Positions 52,500-63,627 of a DNA stretch of 64,000 bases are shown piece by piece. Source of the stretch: Neonectria sp. B-13 (lineage: Eukaryota > Ascomycota > Sordariomycetes > Hypocreales > Nectriaceae); contig NOKP01000011.1 in assembly GCA_002682825.1 (NCBI GenBank), forward strand, positions 420 through 64,419. The letters run 5' to 3'. The translations under genes were made by a program, and so were the position numbers. A model generated the notes under the pieces. The model was not told where the DNA came from. It saw only the letters and a list, made by a program, of their open reading frames with translations, and made no database searches. Positions within the stretch are counted from its first letter, which is position 1, and each line of letters starts with the position of its first letter.

Positions 52500-54300
52500 A
52501 TGGCTTGTCCTCTCCGCTTAGCGAGTTGTGGTTGTCAACCCCGGACGGTGGCGTTGGTTGAGCCCTGTAAGCCGACACCACCAACCAACAACCCTCTGAA
52601 ACCATGTCTGACTGCCAAGAACCGGTAGTAATTCGTCACTTTTCGTCATCGCAAACCGAAATTGTAATTCTGAACCAGACAAAAGCTTGAAAGTATCAAA
52701 GTCGTCCAAACGCGGATTGTAGTTGTGAACGAGGCACTGGCATCCCTTGCGCCTACCACTTCGAGAACTGCGGGAACACTCATTCGGTTGTTCTCATGCC
52801 ACATGTCGCACTTCGGCGCAACAGCGGAATGTCCGTTCATCGTGTTAGTACGCGACGGCTGGATATTGAAATCAAGGAGACATGGGAAAGTTCGCCACTC
52901 ATTCCACGTGACGTGCTTTGGTCGAAGGGAATATTCAGCCAAAATGTACAAGGGGAAACCGTTTTCGGTATCAGTAGCAGGATCGTGCCCTTCACTTATT
53001 CCGCAATCTACCTTTCGGGCAAGTCGACAGTGAAGCCGGACAAAACCAAAAGGAAATCGCCTCGAACTGCCAGTTGCCGGGCTGGCTGGCCGCGCATTAT
53101 CTATGTAGAGTGATGGCTATGTTTCGCAGGATGATACAGAACGAGAGAGAGCAAGTTAATATATTCAGTGAGCCCAGTGCTGTGAGTCTGTGTCACTGGT
53201 CCCAACGTTACTCTGCAGTTAGATGTCGAGTTCGTCGAGGTTGGCTGATGCGCTAGTTCAAAGATACTACAGGTGTCACTTGGAATACCACAATTCCAAT
53301 GGTGGTAAAAGGGGTGGTAATGATACTCTCAGTTTAAAATAGGTACGCCGGCGAATATTAAATTCGAAGTTGTCCGATTCCTCTGTGATGTGGTCTGTCG
53401 TGCCATCCAGTATTGGTACTGATTTTGCTCCGATATTACTATTTCCAAATATGTGAGCACAATCTGTTACGTCGTATGGAGATGCATACTATATGAGACG
53501 AACCGAGCTCAAATTTTGTAATTAAGGACAAAAAGATGATGCCTCGATCGGTGTAGTGGTGATTGCTCAAAATACAAGTCAAATTCAACATGTGCATGCA
53601 GGGTAGATCGATTCGATTCACCGATCCGACGCAACCGCAAGACTTTCTTACGAACCCTCAGCTGGAGATATAGTCTGTTTTTGTTGGGTGCTACTAAAAT
53701 TGTTGATAATTACTGCTCTCGTATCTGGCAGTACAAGGATGGGGATTTCCGAGTCCCACTGCAAGATGAAGGACATGGAGCATGGCTCGAAGACGGGTTT
53801 TTTGTATAACCAACCGCTTGATACATGTGAAACTTGAACGACTGCCCTATTATCTGTAAGTTCTATTACTCAAATGCTTTGGATGAATGTTGCCGAGCTA
53901 AGAAGTTTCCAGATTCTCTCGTCCATGTTATTCCACCTCAAATGCTCGACAATGTATGGTATTGGTAAAAACAATCACTGGTTTGAAGCCAATATTTCAG
54001 GCATCCCAGGTTCAATGATAAAGAGCTCATGTATCGAAGTTAGACAACAAGCCCTTTGCAAGTAAAAGTGTTGCTGGGTTCTGATCAGCTTTGACATTTG
54101 ATCTATTTTCCCATATTGAGTAATAAATGACTGCAAAAGAAGACGCTGGAAATACAGAACCCATTATCCCAGCAACCAGAACTCACACCTTACCTAATCT
54201 GAATTGCCGTTCGTCAATCCCTGGCGAGTCCCACTCTCTGCTATTGGTCGACACAACACCCGCCCCGCCGCAAGCAGAGAAGCCGAATGCCGGGCCCGTA
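52500..54300. other. AT-richer segment with decayed-looking frames
   Basis: Base composition shifts to more A and T than in the flanks, with TAA/TTA-rich stops in all frames from about 53250. The stretch 52796-53113 (+) keeps one open frame with protein-like composition (for example LDIEIKETWESSPLIPRDVL) but no recognised domain. It ends beside the tRNA gene, a common place for old mobile-element insertions, but no terminal repeats, target duplications or transposase motifs were found. Confidence 0.3.
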
Positions 54301-54343
54301 TAACCCTCATTTCCTTGCCCCTTTCCCATCAACAACACAACAA

Positions 54344-54422
54344 GCCCTGTTGGCTCAGTGGTAAAGCGCGTCACTAGTAATCCGAAATGATGAGATCACT
54401 GGTTCGATTCCAGTACAGGGCA
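54344..54422 (+). tRNA. tRNA-Thr (anticodon AGU) with a 7-nt intron
   Basis: The acceptor stem GCCCTGT pairs with ACAGGGC, with discriminator A at 54422. The A box is TGGCTCAGTGG (54351-54361) and the B box GGTTCGATTCC (54401-54411). The T arm is ACTGG/CCAGT. The anticodon stem CGTCA pairs with TGATG (one G:U) if a 7-nt intron, ATCCGAA, is placed at the canonical site one base after the anticodon, leaving a seven-base loop C-U-AGU-A-A. The spliced tRNA would be 72 nt. Without the intron the stem does not form. Confidence 0.85.
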
Positions 54423-54440
54423 GATTGTTCCAAGACTTTC

Positions 54441-54445
54441 TTTTT
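54441..54445 (+). terminator. RNA polymerase III terminator of tRNA-Thr
   Basis: A TTTTT run 19 nt after the tRNA 3' end, preceded by TTTC, fits a Pol III stop signal. Confidence 0.7.
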
Positions 54446-54598
54446 GCGGTTGTTGGCTGTGATGGATGGCGAGACTCGGTTGTGGTGTGACTTGGGAGGA
54501 GGTCTAACATCACAGCCCTCGGCTTTTCTTTTGCTGCGTCGTGGTTGATTGGCCAAGGACGGTACACATTGTCGAGTGACACGCTTGCTCTATTTATT

Positions 54599-56754
54599 CT
54601 ACACCACACTGGCCGCAGCCTCCTTCTTCTCCGGCGTCGCCGTCCCACTCGTCTCATCCATCATCGCTGGCTCACCCTGCGTTATAGCATTTGGCCGTTT
54701 GCCCTTGGCCATCGATTTACAAACCCGCGCGATGGTCACACGGCTCTCCCACAGGGGATAAATACCGACGGCAAAGAATGAAAGGAAGATCCACACCATG
54801 CCCACCGAGACCCAACCCGTGAAGAAGGACTTGGAGAAGATGTAGCGTGAGCCGAACATGGGCATGGGCCACAGTACCAGGAACGACAAGGTCCTTGAAA
54901 GTCGGGTCAGTATCGAGAAAGCAACAAGGATGGGGGAAGAAACATACAAAATGGCGGTCATGGTGCTGGCAATCTTGAATGCCCGAGCCAGCTTTCTTTG
55001 CTCCTCCTCAAAGTCGGCTTGTTGAGCCACCTCGACCTGGCGCTGAGCCTCCTCGTCCAGGCCAGAGTCCTTCATCACGTCGTGGTCGTCCGCCCTCCGG
55101 ATGTCCATCATCGACTGCCAGTCATACTTGTCGACCCCGAAAATGAGACAGAACACGGGGATGAAGAGAACAGGAGATAGCAAAGCAGTAATGTTGCCGG
55201 CCAGCATGGGATTATTCGACCCAGTGCAGACCACATCGATCTCACCACATGTCTTGCTCGCGGTCACCAGCCAGGCAGTGATGGCGCAGGTGGTACCTAT
55301 AATGGGAGAAAGAGTCGCAGCCCATCGGTTCTGGCCGCTCCAGATGAGAGTCAGGGTGGCCGGGAGTACGGCGGCAGAGATGAGGACGCCCATCAGGAGA
55401 TAGAGATAGCCCATTGAGATGCCGTTGTACCACAAGCCGACCGAGATGCAGCAAATTACAACGGCATAGACAACCATGCAGGCATGAGACATCCATATAA
55501 GGCTCTTTCCGCTGGCGTTGGGGCGGAAGTAGGTACGGTAGATGTCGTAGGTGAAAATGGAAGACGTCGCAACCAGCTCCGAGTTGAAAGATGACGTTAC
55601 GGCCAGGAAGATCATGAGGAGGGTAGCTATGGCTCCTCCCTTCCCCAGGAGTGCAACCGCCGCGTAGGGCAAAGCGAGGCCGGCCGAGACATCAGCCTCG
55701 CTCATGCGGTTGGGATACGTAGGGAACCGGGGGTTTGACTCGAGGGCCAACGCGGAGAGACCAAGCGTAGTGGCAGTCAACCAGGGGATGGCGAACCAAG
55801 CAAGGCCTCCGATGATGTAGCCCGGGAGAGCATGAACCGGGTGTGCGGCAATGGCTTTGTTGTAGTAGCCGTTGTCGAGGAAGACGGTACCGAAGTTGCC
55901 GACGATGTTGATGACGAAGAAGGTCACGCCGCCCTGGGAGCGCATCGTCAGGTAGCTGCCGCCCTCATTACCCTCGATGGGATGGGCTTTGCCGGCCTCG
56001 ACGAGGAGGTCATACATGGCGCTGGGACTGCCAAGGACGTCCGAGGTCGCGTAGGCGGTCAGGGCAAAGATGATAATGATGATGAGGACCACGGCTCCGT
56101 GGATATAGTCGGTGATGAAGGTGGCCTTGAGCCCGCCGATGAAGGTATATGCTACGACGCCAACGGGAAGAAGGAAGATGGCCGCGATGGTGTGCATACC
56201 GGTTAGGGCGTTTATAGTAGCAGCGCCGCCAGATATCAGCATGAGAGACACGAGGACGTTGGTCATAACGCCGAAGACGATGAAGGTGAAGTGAGCCGGG
56301 CTGCCGTAGCGGGCCTTGATGACCTCGAGGAAAGTGTGAGCGTTGGGGGCGCGCTTCTTGAGCATGATGGCGAGCGTGGCAAAGAGTAAGATCTGCACAG
56401 TCGCACCAGAGGCATACCAGAAGGGACCGGACACGCCATACCGGTAGCAAACACCCGAGCTCTGGAGGAGAGTGGCGGCCCAGGTCCACGAGGAGACGAC
56501 GGCGGCGGCGACGAGACCCGACTTCATGGAGCGGCCTGCCGTGTTGAACATTTCCGAGGTTTGGACTTCGTTGTTGAAGCGCTTGAGGATGTGCGTGAGA
56601 GAGATCTATGGGTTGTTTCAGTTAGTTTCTGGGGCTTCTTCGTGAGGAGACGGTGGAAAGGACTGACCATGAAGACGGCAAAGGCGATACCGACACCCAA
56701 GACGATGCTGTAGCCAGCACCCTGGCTCAGAGCGGCCGTTCCAGAGCCGGCCAT
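54599..56754 (-). CDS. DUR3: Urea active transporter (DUR3/UreA type, SSS family)
   Basis: Minus-strand exons 56754-56668, 56605-54948 and 54893-54599 give 679 residues, the normal Dur3 size. The protein is a proton-coupled high-affinity urea symporter of the plasma membrane, in the sodium:solute symporter fold with about 15 membrane segments. Family-typical segments are AGYSIVLGVGIAFAVFM (TM1, exon 1), VVSSWTWAATLLQSSGVCYRYG, GGLKATFITDYIHG and FNSELVATSSIFTYDIYR. A charged loop (about 520-560, EEEQRKLARAF) and a C-terminal tail rich in Lys/Glu follow. Intron 2 (54947-54894) is 54 nt, in frame and stop-free, so an unspliced frame would add 18 residues inside the last third. Upstream are a TATA box (56859-56866) and HGATAR motifs, consistent with AreA/NIT2 nitrogen control. 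It converges on the tRNA-Thr gene. Confidence 0.95.
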
Positions 56755-56858
56755 TATGAAATTGGGAAGTCTGCTTGGTTGATACCCAGAGTGAGTTCTT
56801 GGGGAGGGATACTACGGCTGGGAACGTATATCACTCTCCAAGACGATGGCTAACCGGG

Positions 56859-56866
56859 TATTTATA
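56859..56866 (-). promoter_or_regulatory. TATA box of DUR3
   Basis: Minus-strand TATAAATA, 105 bp before the DUR3 start codon. Position and sequence suit a fungal core promoter. Confidence 0.55.
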
Positions 56867-56992
56867 CATACCACGCAGTCATGTTGCAACAGCGTACCAA
56901 GCCTTACTGCCAAGAGACACATTGAGAGACTGGAAGGCGTTCCTACATCCCGAACTCGATGCGCCGACGGCGAAACAGAAACGGGTCGCTTG

Positions 56993-57629
56993 AGATAAGG
57001 GAAAAGACTGTCCATCGAAACTCCCGCCGGACCGGAGACGGAGAAGCTTGGGGCGCCGCCGGGGCTGCTGGGATCAGACTGGGGAAGAAGGCCCCCAGGA
57101 TCTCTATCTGGACGATCAAACGCATGGGACTAGGGCTGTGATGGGGTAGACGGGGGGCTCGAGAGATATTGGATGGAGGCCAAGACTTTGCTATAAGAAC
57201 CCCTCGCAATTGATGCTTGGAAGAAGTCCACGGAGACAGATGAAGATGGTAAGGTATCACACAGACACTAGGGCTGGGTGGTAATCAGGAACGCCGACTG
57301 GTGGACGTGTTGTCTATTGCTTGACCCGTGAATCTATCATGAAAGCTATCCCAAGCCAGCCACTACAGTACCTGTTGTAACCAACTGTCGTGCTGGCAAT
57401 CCACTACAGGTGGAAAGAGAATAATAACTGCCACTAACCAGAGCGGCATATGGGATAAGGGCTCAACAAAGGACGAATGAGAGTTGATGATAAGGAGTTG
57501 TGGTTTCGCTGACTGTTACAAACGTCAATATATAGATGGAGTAATGATACAAGCAACCCTCCCCCCAACATGGCTCCTTGGCTCCTTGGCACTTGACGCT
57601 TGGCACTTGGCATCGACTCCTCCTTATCT
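56993..57629. promoter_or_regulatory. GATA-factor (AreA/NIT2) motifs upstream of DUR3
   Basis: Three HGATAR matches lie 240-875 bp upstream of the DUR3 start: AGATAA at 56993-56998 (+), TGATAA at 57488-57493 (+) and AGATAA at 57624-57629 (-). Urea transporter genes are known nitrogen-metabolite-repression targets. The motif is short, so chance occurrence is possible. Confidence 0.4.
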
Positions 57630-58424
57630 TTACGTTTTTTATGTTGCTTTACGAGTCTGTAGTATTGGCTTCGACAAACTCCAACTTGGAGCCACTGAAA
57701 ATTGTAGCTTACAGGTCGTCATGGCCGATAACGTCGACGTCAAAGCAACGGGTTGATCTTTTTACTCCATCTTTGAGGCTGTTGAACGGCCAACTACCCT
57801 TGTTTGCACCTCGCTTGGCGTTCAGATACATCCAAACTGCGTCGGCGGGCCGTCAGCATGGGGAAAATGGCGAGCTTCTTCTGGCCGCCGGCGCCTGGCC
57901 GACTGCTCACTTGCTTGCTTGTGTACTTGACAATCCCACTAGTAGTGAAGTGACGCTGCTTGACTGAGTCAATTGACATGAGTTGTCTGCCCTTTTGCTA
58001 TTCATACAACCACAATGTCAGTGGCTCATGTGACAGAAATTCCTTGAGCTGTTCTCCTCGATCTTACTCTTGAGACGTGGTTGGTCGCTAATGACTGGCG
58101 AAGGCATCGAAGCTCGCAACACGGGAATAGCTCAATGGTTACAGGTGGCGTTGAGTAGCAGCAGAGCACCTGAACTCGATGACATAACATACATTTAGGT
58201 CTTTGATGGGACAATGCGAGCCGGAAGCTCTGGAGCAGTCTTCTTGAATGGTCAGTGTCTGTCAGCAACACCCGTCCACTTGCCCTGATTGCCAGGGAGA
58301 GAGACCTGATTGGAAATCATAGGGTTTATCGTCTCGAGCATCTATATGATCGAGACAGAAATATCTAAAAGGGTTGGGGTATCTAGTACAAGGAAAACCA
58401 GAGCTTGGGAGGTGAGCCCATTGT

Positions 58425-59447
58425 CTAGACGGCATCTTTCTTCACCCGACGCGAGCTCACATCCGTCTCACCATCCACCTCCCTTTTCGTCGCATCCCTT
58501 AATCCCTCCTCAAACAACCTCGCCCACCGAGCTGCCAGGCCTGCCATATCCAATCCCACACGACTGTCAGCACCGTTCTCCCCGCCCCGTTGCTGAAGCT
58601 CCGTCGCCACCGACGTGACGAGCTTGCCGTCGAGCCCACAGGGCACGAACCGCGCCCAGGGATTCACGTCCTCGGGCCCTGTCACGGGAATGTCGACGTT
58701 CAAGGCGATGCCCAGCGACGTGACGTGCCGCCGGTGGTGCACGCCCAGGGCTGCGATCTTGCGCTCCGGCTGGCCCGCAGGCGTCGGCACCCACACGCCG
58801 GGCTCGTCGCGGGTCGTGTAGGAAGCGAGGCCGAATACGTCCACGAGCAGGCGGCGCGTGGTGGCCTCGAGGTGGGCGGCGTAGGAGAGCACCGAGTAGC
58901 GGGCGTGGAGGGGCGAGTGCATGTCGACGACGGGCCAGAAGACGAGCTGCCCGGGCCCGTGGTACGTCGTTAGGCCGCCGCGGCTAGTCTGGCGGATGTC
59001 CGGCGTGTAGGACGCTTCCGGGACGGGGACGGACCGGCGCGGGAGGGCGACGCGCAGTGGCGCCTGGAGGCGGGAGGACTGCGTGGCCGTCAGGGCGGAC
59101 TGGCGGCGGCCGAGGGTGATGGTAGGCGTGGCCTCGAAGGTGATGAGGTGAGGCCGCGGGGGATCGGGGCGCTGGTCGTCCGGGAGGTTCTTCCAAGCGA
59201 GCAGCCGGGCTCGGAGGTCATCCTGGGCGTCGTGGGCGGTGTCGTACGGGACGAAAGCGCCGGGGCCGGGGCCGACGAGGTGCTCGTGGGCGAGCAGCGT
59301 GAGAGGCGGCAAGCCGGAGCTGGACCACCGGCGGGCGTCGTGGCAGGTCCGGCGGAGCGGTCTTCGGAGCCGGGCTGGAGCTCCGGGCTGCGACGCAGGT
59401 GGCGGGACGGAGCAGAGCCGGGTCGGGGCCTGTAATCGCGGCGGCAT
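58425..59447 (-). CDS. LIP2: Octanoyltransferase (lipoyl(octanoyl) transferase), mitochondrial
   Basis: A single minus-strand exon encodes 340 residues. LipB/Lip2 moves octanoyl groups from acyl carrier protein to the lipoyl domains of GcvH and alpha-ketoacid dehydrogenases, the first step of lipoate synthesis in mitochondria. The first 45 residues are rich in Arg, Ala, Pro and Ser with no acidic residue before Asp37, as expected for a presequence. Core motifs are QTSRGGLTTYHGPGQLVFWP (about 153-172), KIAALGVHHRRHVTSLGIALNV with the conserved Lys230, and PCGLDGKLVTS with the catalytic Cys270. An insert of about 45 residues (85-130) and a charged C-terminal tail (EVDGETDVSSRRVKKDAV) extend the bacterial form. 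The start is in moderate context and gives a plausible targeting peptide. Assignment is firm. Confidence 0.95.
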   Translation of the reverse strand: MPPRLQAPTRLCSVPPPASQPGAPARLRRPLRRTCHDARRWSSSGLPPLTLLAHEHLVGPGPGAFVPYDTAHDAQDDLRARLLAWKNLPDDQRPDPPRPHLITFEATPTITLGRRQSALTATQSSRLQAPLRVALPRRSVPVPEASYTPDIRQTSRGGLTTYHGPGQLVFWPVVDMHSPLHARYSVLSYAAHLEATTRRLLVDVFGLASYTTRDEPGVWVPTPAGQPERKIAALGVHHRRHVTSLGIALNVDIPVTGPEDVNPWARFVPCGLDGKLVTSVATELQQRGGENGADSRVGLDMAGLAARWARLFEEGLRDATKREVDGETDVSSRRVKKDAV

Positions 59448-61460
59448 GGTCTCAACGAACTACGCAGCCAGCAAAAGTTCAACGAGTAGGCCAGTGACAG
59501 TCGCGGCGCAGACCAGAATGGGACGGGTTAATTACGGCAAGGATCGACTCGGGTGCGTGCTTGGGCTCGTGATGAGCCGAAGGCGGATCCCGTGGGGCTG
59601 ATTCGTGACGCCGGAGAATATTCACGGATTAGCGTGGGAAGTGGTGACGTCGAAAAAAGAGCCGAGCAGAATGTACTAGAGACTACGTACTGCAGTTAAC
59701 ATGTGGGCAAGGCCAAGAAGCGTGATGATGCTTTGATGATGGGTCAACCGCTACTGGGTTCGATTGTTTGGTTGATGGCTGCTCTGGCTGGACTGTTGAC
59801 AATTGCGTTGGAGTTCGTACTCTTGTGTGCAGCGCTGTACGAAGTACGAATACTACTTTTGCACAGCTTGACGAATTCATTACGCAGTGCAAAGGTGGCG
59901 CAGCGAAGGTCTGGTGGGCTTTCGCACTGGGAGCTGCAGCTGTCAAACGACGGAGCTGACGCAGGCAGAGCGGGTGGGACCAACCGGAAAAGAAAGCGAT
60001 ATACTTCAGATATCGGGAAGCACCCAAGTATCCAATCAATTTCATCTGCACTGGGGAGGAGAAAAGGGAGATGGACTCACGTTGCTGTTGTGCGAATAGC
60101 ATCCCCCTCGTGTCGACCAACCCTTGCGGTTAATGGCTGGCAATCTAGCTCACCGACAAAGCTCCGATGGAAAGACTGACGAATTCGATGTACCGAGCCA
60201 CGACTCTTGGCAGAAGACGTGGTAAAACTACACAAACTAGACGCTATTTTCCTCGGCGAAAAGCCTCCAAATCCTCAAGCCCAAGCCTCATGGGCGTCGC
60301 GGCTTTTGGACGACGTAGCTCAGCCCGTGACATGACATCAGCACAGGGCAACGCTGTCATAGAAAAAAGAAGAAGATGACTTTGGCGCCAAGCCTGAGAC
60401 GGAGTTATTCCAGCGCGCTATACCAGCTTAGCCGGCGCGAGTGTCGTCATCGCCCGCTCGGCTTCGGATCTCCCCACTGATCGTCTCGCGCGATTGTTAC
60501 CGTGTTTGGTAGTTGGAGGGTCACGAATGTACGGATACTGTACGGTCATACAGTGTGCAGACTACCCTCTTCAGCTGTTGCGCAGTGGCAGTGTGTCAAG
60601 TGCATTGTACTCGTAGCGGTTGGCGTTGCTGTGTTGTTCCTCGTCTTGCATGCCTCCAGTATTGAGCACACATACGTAACGCTGTCGACCAACCGGCATC
60701 GTCACAGTTACCGCAATTACCACCCTTCCTTTGTTACCACGAGCTCGCCGTCTCCCCATAAAGATGCAACATCTCCCTCGGACGACCCAGATCAAGTCTT
60801 ATGCCTTGTTTGATGTTTCTAAGCAAAGCTGACTCGACGGACCACGATTCTCGTCACAAACACACAAACACACATCGTCCGAGGCCCCGCTTTCCCGGTC
60901 CAGGCCTTGTCCAACCCGAGAGCGCACTGTCGGCAAAGCCTAAGGAAGCCCCTAAGGCTCGCGCTAGCCGGCAGTCCACACCTGGAGAGCTCCAACCTGT
61001 CGATGGCGCATCCCATGTAAACGACTCGTCCGCCAGAAAGGCTAAAAAATCAAGGAATCGCCCGTTTCTTATTCCTCTCGTTCTTTCAACCTCGCCACTC
61101 AGAAACGTCCCCTCTCTCTCCGCATTCATCATCATATATTAATCCTTCTTCCCTGACCTTGGTGTACAAAAGCGTCGTGCCCACCAAAAACCGACCTTAC
61201 TCCGTTCCTCGACCATCTCGTGACGACAAGGGGGAATATATCTGCCCAGTGACATCAATATTTGACCAGGGTCACCTCACATCGGCTGCTCGCTCGTCAT
61301 CTCCCACCAACAACCGTCTGCGCGCAAACCAACACAAAGAGAAGAGTCGAACAAAAGAACAACTCGTCGCTCGTCGCCATTGACGGTGGATCAATCGATT
61401 GATTCATCCATCATCATCTGCCATTCCGCTGCCTCCTGACTGCACGTCAACACCGTCGTC
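59448..61460. other. Divergent intergenic region between LIP2 and the Sur7-family gene
   Basis: No gene is supported. It holds an exact GTAC-GAA-GTAC element (59837-59847). The right half, from about 60700, is CA/CT-rich and probably contains the leader of the Sur7-family gene. Confidence 0.45.
59837..59847. repeat. Interrupted palindrome GTAC-GAA-GTAC
   Basis: Fourth exact copy of the 11-bp element, in intergenic DNA, 390 bp upstream of the LIP2 start. Confidence 0.85.
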
Positions 61461-62374
61461 ATGGTCAAAAGTACGTCACCAAGCTCCCAAGCTCGAGTTC
61501 CCAACCAAAAAAACCACCACAACTTCACCACACCACATTCTGGAACCTCCCCTCGCTGACCAAAACCCCCCTCAGACGCACCTCTCGGCCTCGCCGGCCT
61601 CATCCTCACGGCCGCCTCCATCGTCCTCCTATTCTTCATCATCCTCCCCGGCGTTACGGACTCTGTGCCTCTCAACAAGACCTACTTCCTACGAGCCGAC
61701 ACAGAAGGCATCACCGGCGCCCAGGACGTCACCCAGTGGACCTTCTTCTACTTCTGTGGGAAAGATAACCAAGATTGCGGCAAGGCCCGTCCCGCGCCCG
61801 CTTTCGGCCGCGCCTGGGACTCCAATGCCGACAATGCGCCCTCGCAGCTTATCGGCAGCCACGGCGGCGGTACCACGTCCACCAAGTTCTTTTACCTCTG
61901 GCGCTTCGCCTGGGTCTTGATCCTCATCACCCTGTTTTTCGAGATCCTGGCCTTCTTCTCCGGATTCCTGGCCTGCTGTGGTCGCTTGGGCGCTGCCATC
62001 TCCGGTCTCGTCTCTACGATTGCTCTGTTCTTCTCATCTGTCTCTATGGCCCTAATGACGTACGTTTCCGTCCCTCTCAAAAAGCATTTGATGTCGTTAC
62101 TAACATTCACTGAAGCGCAACCTTTGTCCTCGCCCGCAACGCCTTCCACTCCGCCAACCGGTCTTCTCAGATTGGCACGTACGCCTTCGGCTTCGCCTGG
62201 GGCTCCTGGGCTGCCCTCTTCATCGCCACCGTGCTCTTTTGTATTGGCCTGCGCGGCAATAAGGACACTACTACTACTACCACCAGCGGCGGTGGTAGAA
62301 CTTGGGGACGTCGCAGCCGCAGCGTTCGCAGTCACACCTACGACGGCCGCCGCGTCAAGGACGATTACGCATAG
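61461..62374 (+). CDS. Sur7/PalI-family four-pass membrane protein
   Basis: Exons 61461-61470, 61576-62059 and 62116-62374 encode 250 residues; exon 1 carries only the first ten coding bases (MVK plus one base). Architecture: a first membrane segment (LGLAGLILTAASIVLLFFIILPG), an extracellular domain of about 80 residues with the paired cysteines FYFCGKDNQDCGK, segments near 115-140, 148-172 and 205-225, and a cytosolic tail with Thr runs and Arg clusters (TWGRRSRSVRSHTYDGRR). Sur7-family proteins mark the MCC/eisosome membrane compartment and affect endocytosis and cell-wall integrity; the related PalI/Rim9 acts in pH sensing. W...C..C placement favours Sur7. Intron 1 has GTACGT and CAG ends; intron 2 has a TACTAAC-like branch and an AAG acceptor, which is less common. 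A further protein-like frame follows the stop. Confidence 0.85.
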
Positions 62375-63627
62375 CGTGGGTCATCGTCTTTGGCCGCTGA
62401 GCCTGCTGTTCCCCGGCCTACGCAGATGTCGCCACGGATGTTGCCCGTGGATGGTGCCGTCGACGATAATGAGGATGTGGAGAGTCGCGTAAGCGAGGAA
62501 AGCATAATCGAACTGTGTCATATTCCTACCGAGGAGACGTGCATCCGCGTTCCTAGCCGGGGGTCGACGATTTCGAGCGACCACGGCAGTGTTTCTACCT
62601 TCAGCACGGCTTTGGCCGCTGTCAACGGTGCAGGGGGGCGATCATGATGGGTGCAACCATACGCCCGCTGTCCTTAATTCGGCCTTGTACATGTTATGCC
62701 ATCTGGAAGCGGGTGATAATAGCGCCACTGTGGCTCGAGTCTGAAGTTGAAAGAGTACCGATCCTTGTCACGTACTGTTTAAGAGTCACTTTACGAATTA
62801 TATGATGTTAATACTTTTCCTGCAACTGCTCTCTGGTGTATCCAATGTGAAACAGTTAATAGGTAAATTGTAAATGCGGTTCAAAATTGTTTAGGACAAG
62901 ACATTTTCTTCTCACAGCTAACCAACGTGTCTTGACTTTAAGTAGGCTAGATACCTATGTTAAATATGATCAAACTCGCCCTTCCATCTCTTCTTTCTCC
63001 CACCAGTCCACTCATCCAATTCACAACACGCCTCATCCAATGCTGTACTAAAAACGGAGGCCTTGAAGTTGCCCTCAATGCCTCTCTTTGCCCACTCTTT
63101 CCCGTCATCATCATATACGTACACCAAAATATTCAAAAAGTGCAAGTTTCCACCGCCCCTGCCGCCCAGTTCCGAATTTTGTTCCATAAAGAACAACTTA
63201 ACAAAATGCCATCGCGTTGAGGAGTTCCCGTCTAAAGAGCCGTCCAAGTGCGTGTACAGGGGCCACTATGCAAGAACAAAGAGGAGAAAAAAAAAAGCAA
63301 GAAAGCACAAAGGAAACAAGTGTAGGTAGGAGTTGACAAGGTGTAGGGGCTGCAAGGCGTTTCGACCTTTAGACTTGATGCGATGAGAGCTGAAAAGCGA
63401 GATACCAACACCCTTCCGTCCAATGCTGTGCGATGCGAGTGAGAATAGGGGAGGAAACCGATCTTTTTATGCCAACTAGATGCCCGCTCTGTTGGCTTTG
63501 TCCAAGGGATTTTGATACTGCCCATGCAGTCCATGTATGTTGTCTGCATCGGGATGCAAGTGAAAGGAGAGGATGGGAGGACACACAGCTTGCATGTTAC
63601 CGAGTCATTGCTCTTTTATCAGCGTCC
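62375..63627. other. Convergent 3' region between the Sur7-family gene and PBS2
   Basis: The first 270 bp include an open frame (ATG 62426, stop 62645-62647, 73 codons) with acidic and Ser/Thr-rich composition that looks more like a protein tail than UTR. The rest (62700-63627) is AT-rich, probably 3' UTR of both genes, with no other feature. Confidence 0.4.

Larger units (their letters stand above)
48213..54343. other. Intergenic region between flbC and tRNA-Thr
   Basis: Six kilobases without a supportable gene. The first part is probably flbC 3' UTR. It holds several short tandem repeats (48714-48743, 50235-50258, 51845-51900), a CT microsatellite at 51239-51262, and from about 52500 a noticeably AT-richer segment with decayed-looking frames. 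An inverted repeat TTGGAAT-ACCACA-ATTCCAA lies at about 53280-53300. Confidence 0.45.
56755..58424. other. DUR3 promoter and LIP2 3' region
   Basis: No gene is supported. It contains the DUR3 promoter with TATA box and GATA motifs; the right end holds the LIP2 3' UTR. A tRNA-like fragment near 58120 was examined and rejected. Confidence 0.5.

Noticed and set aside
58115..58185. tRNA-like sequence beginning GGGAATAGCTCAATGG
   Set aside because: Has an A-box-like start but no B box and no acceptor pairing.
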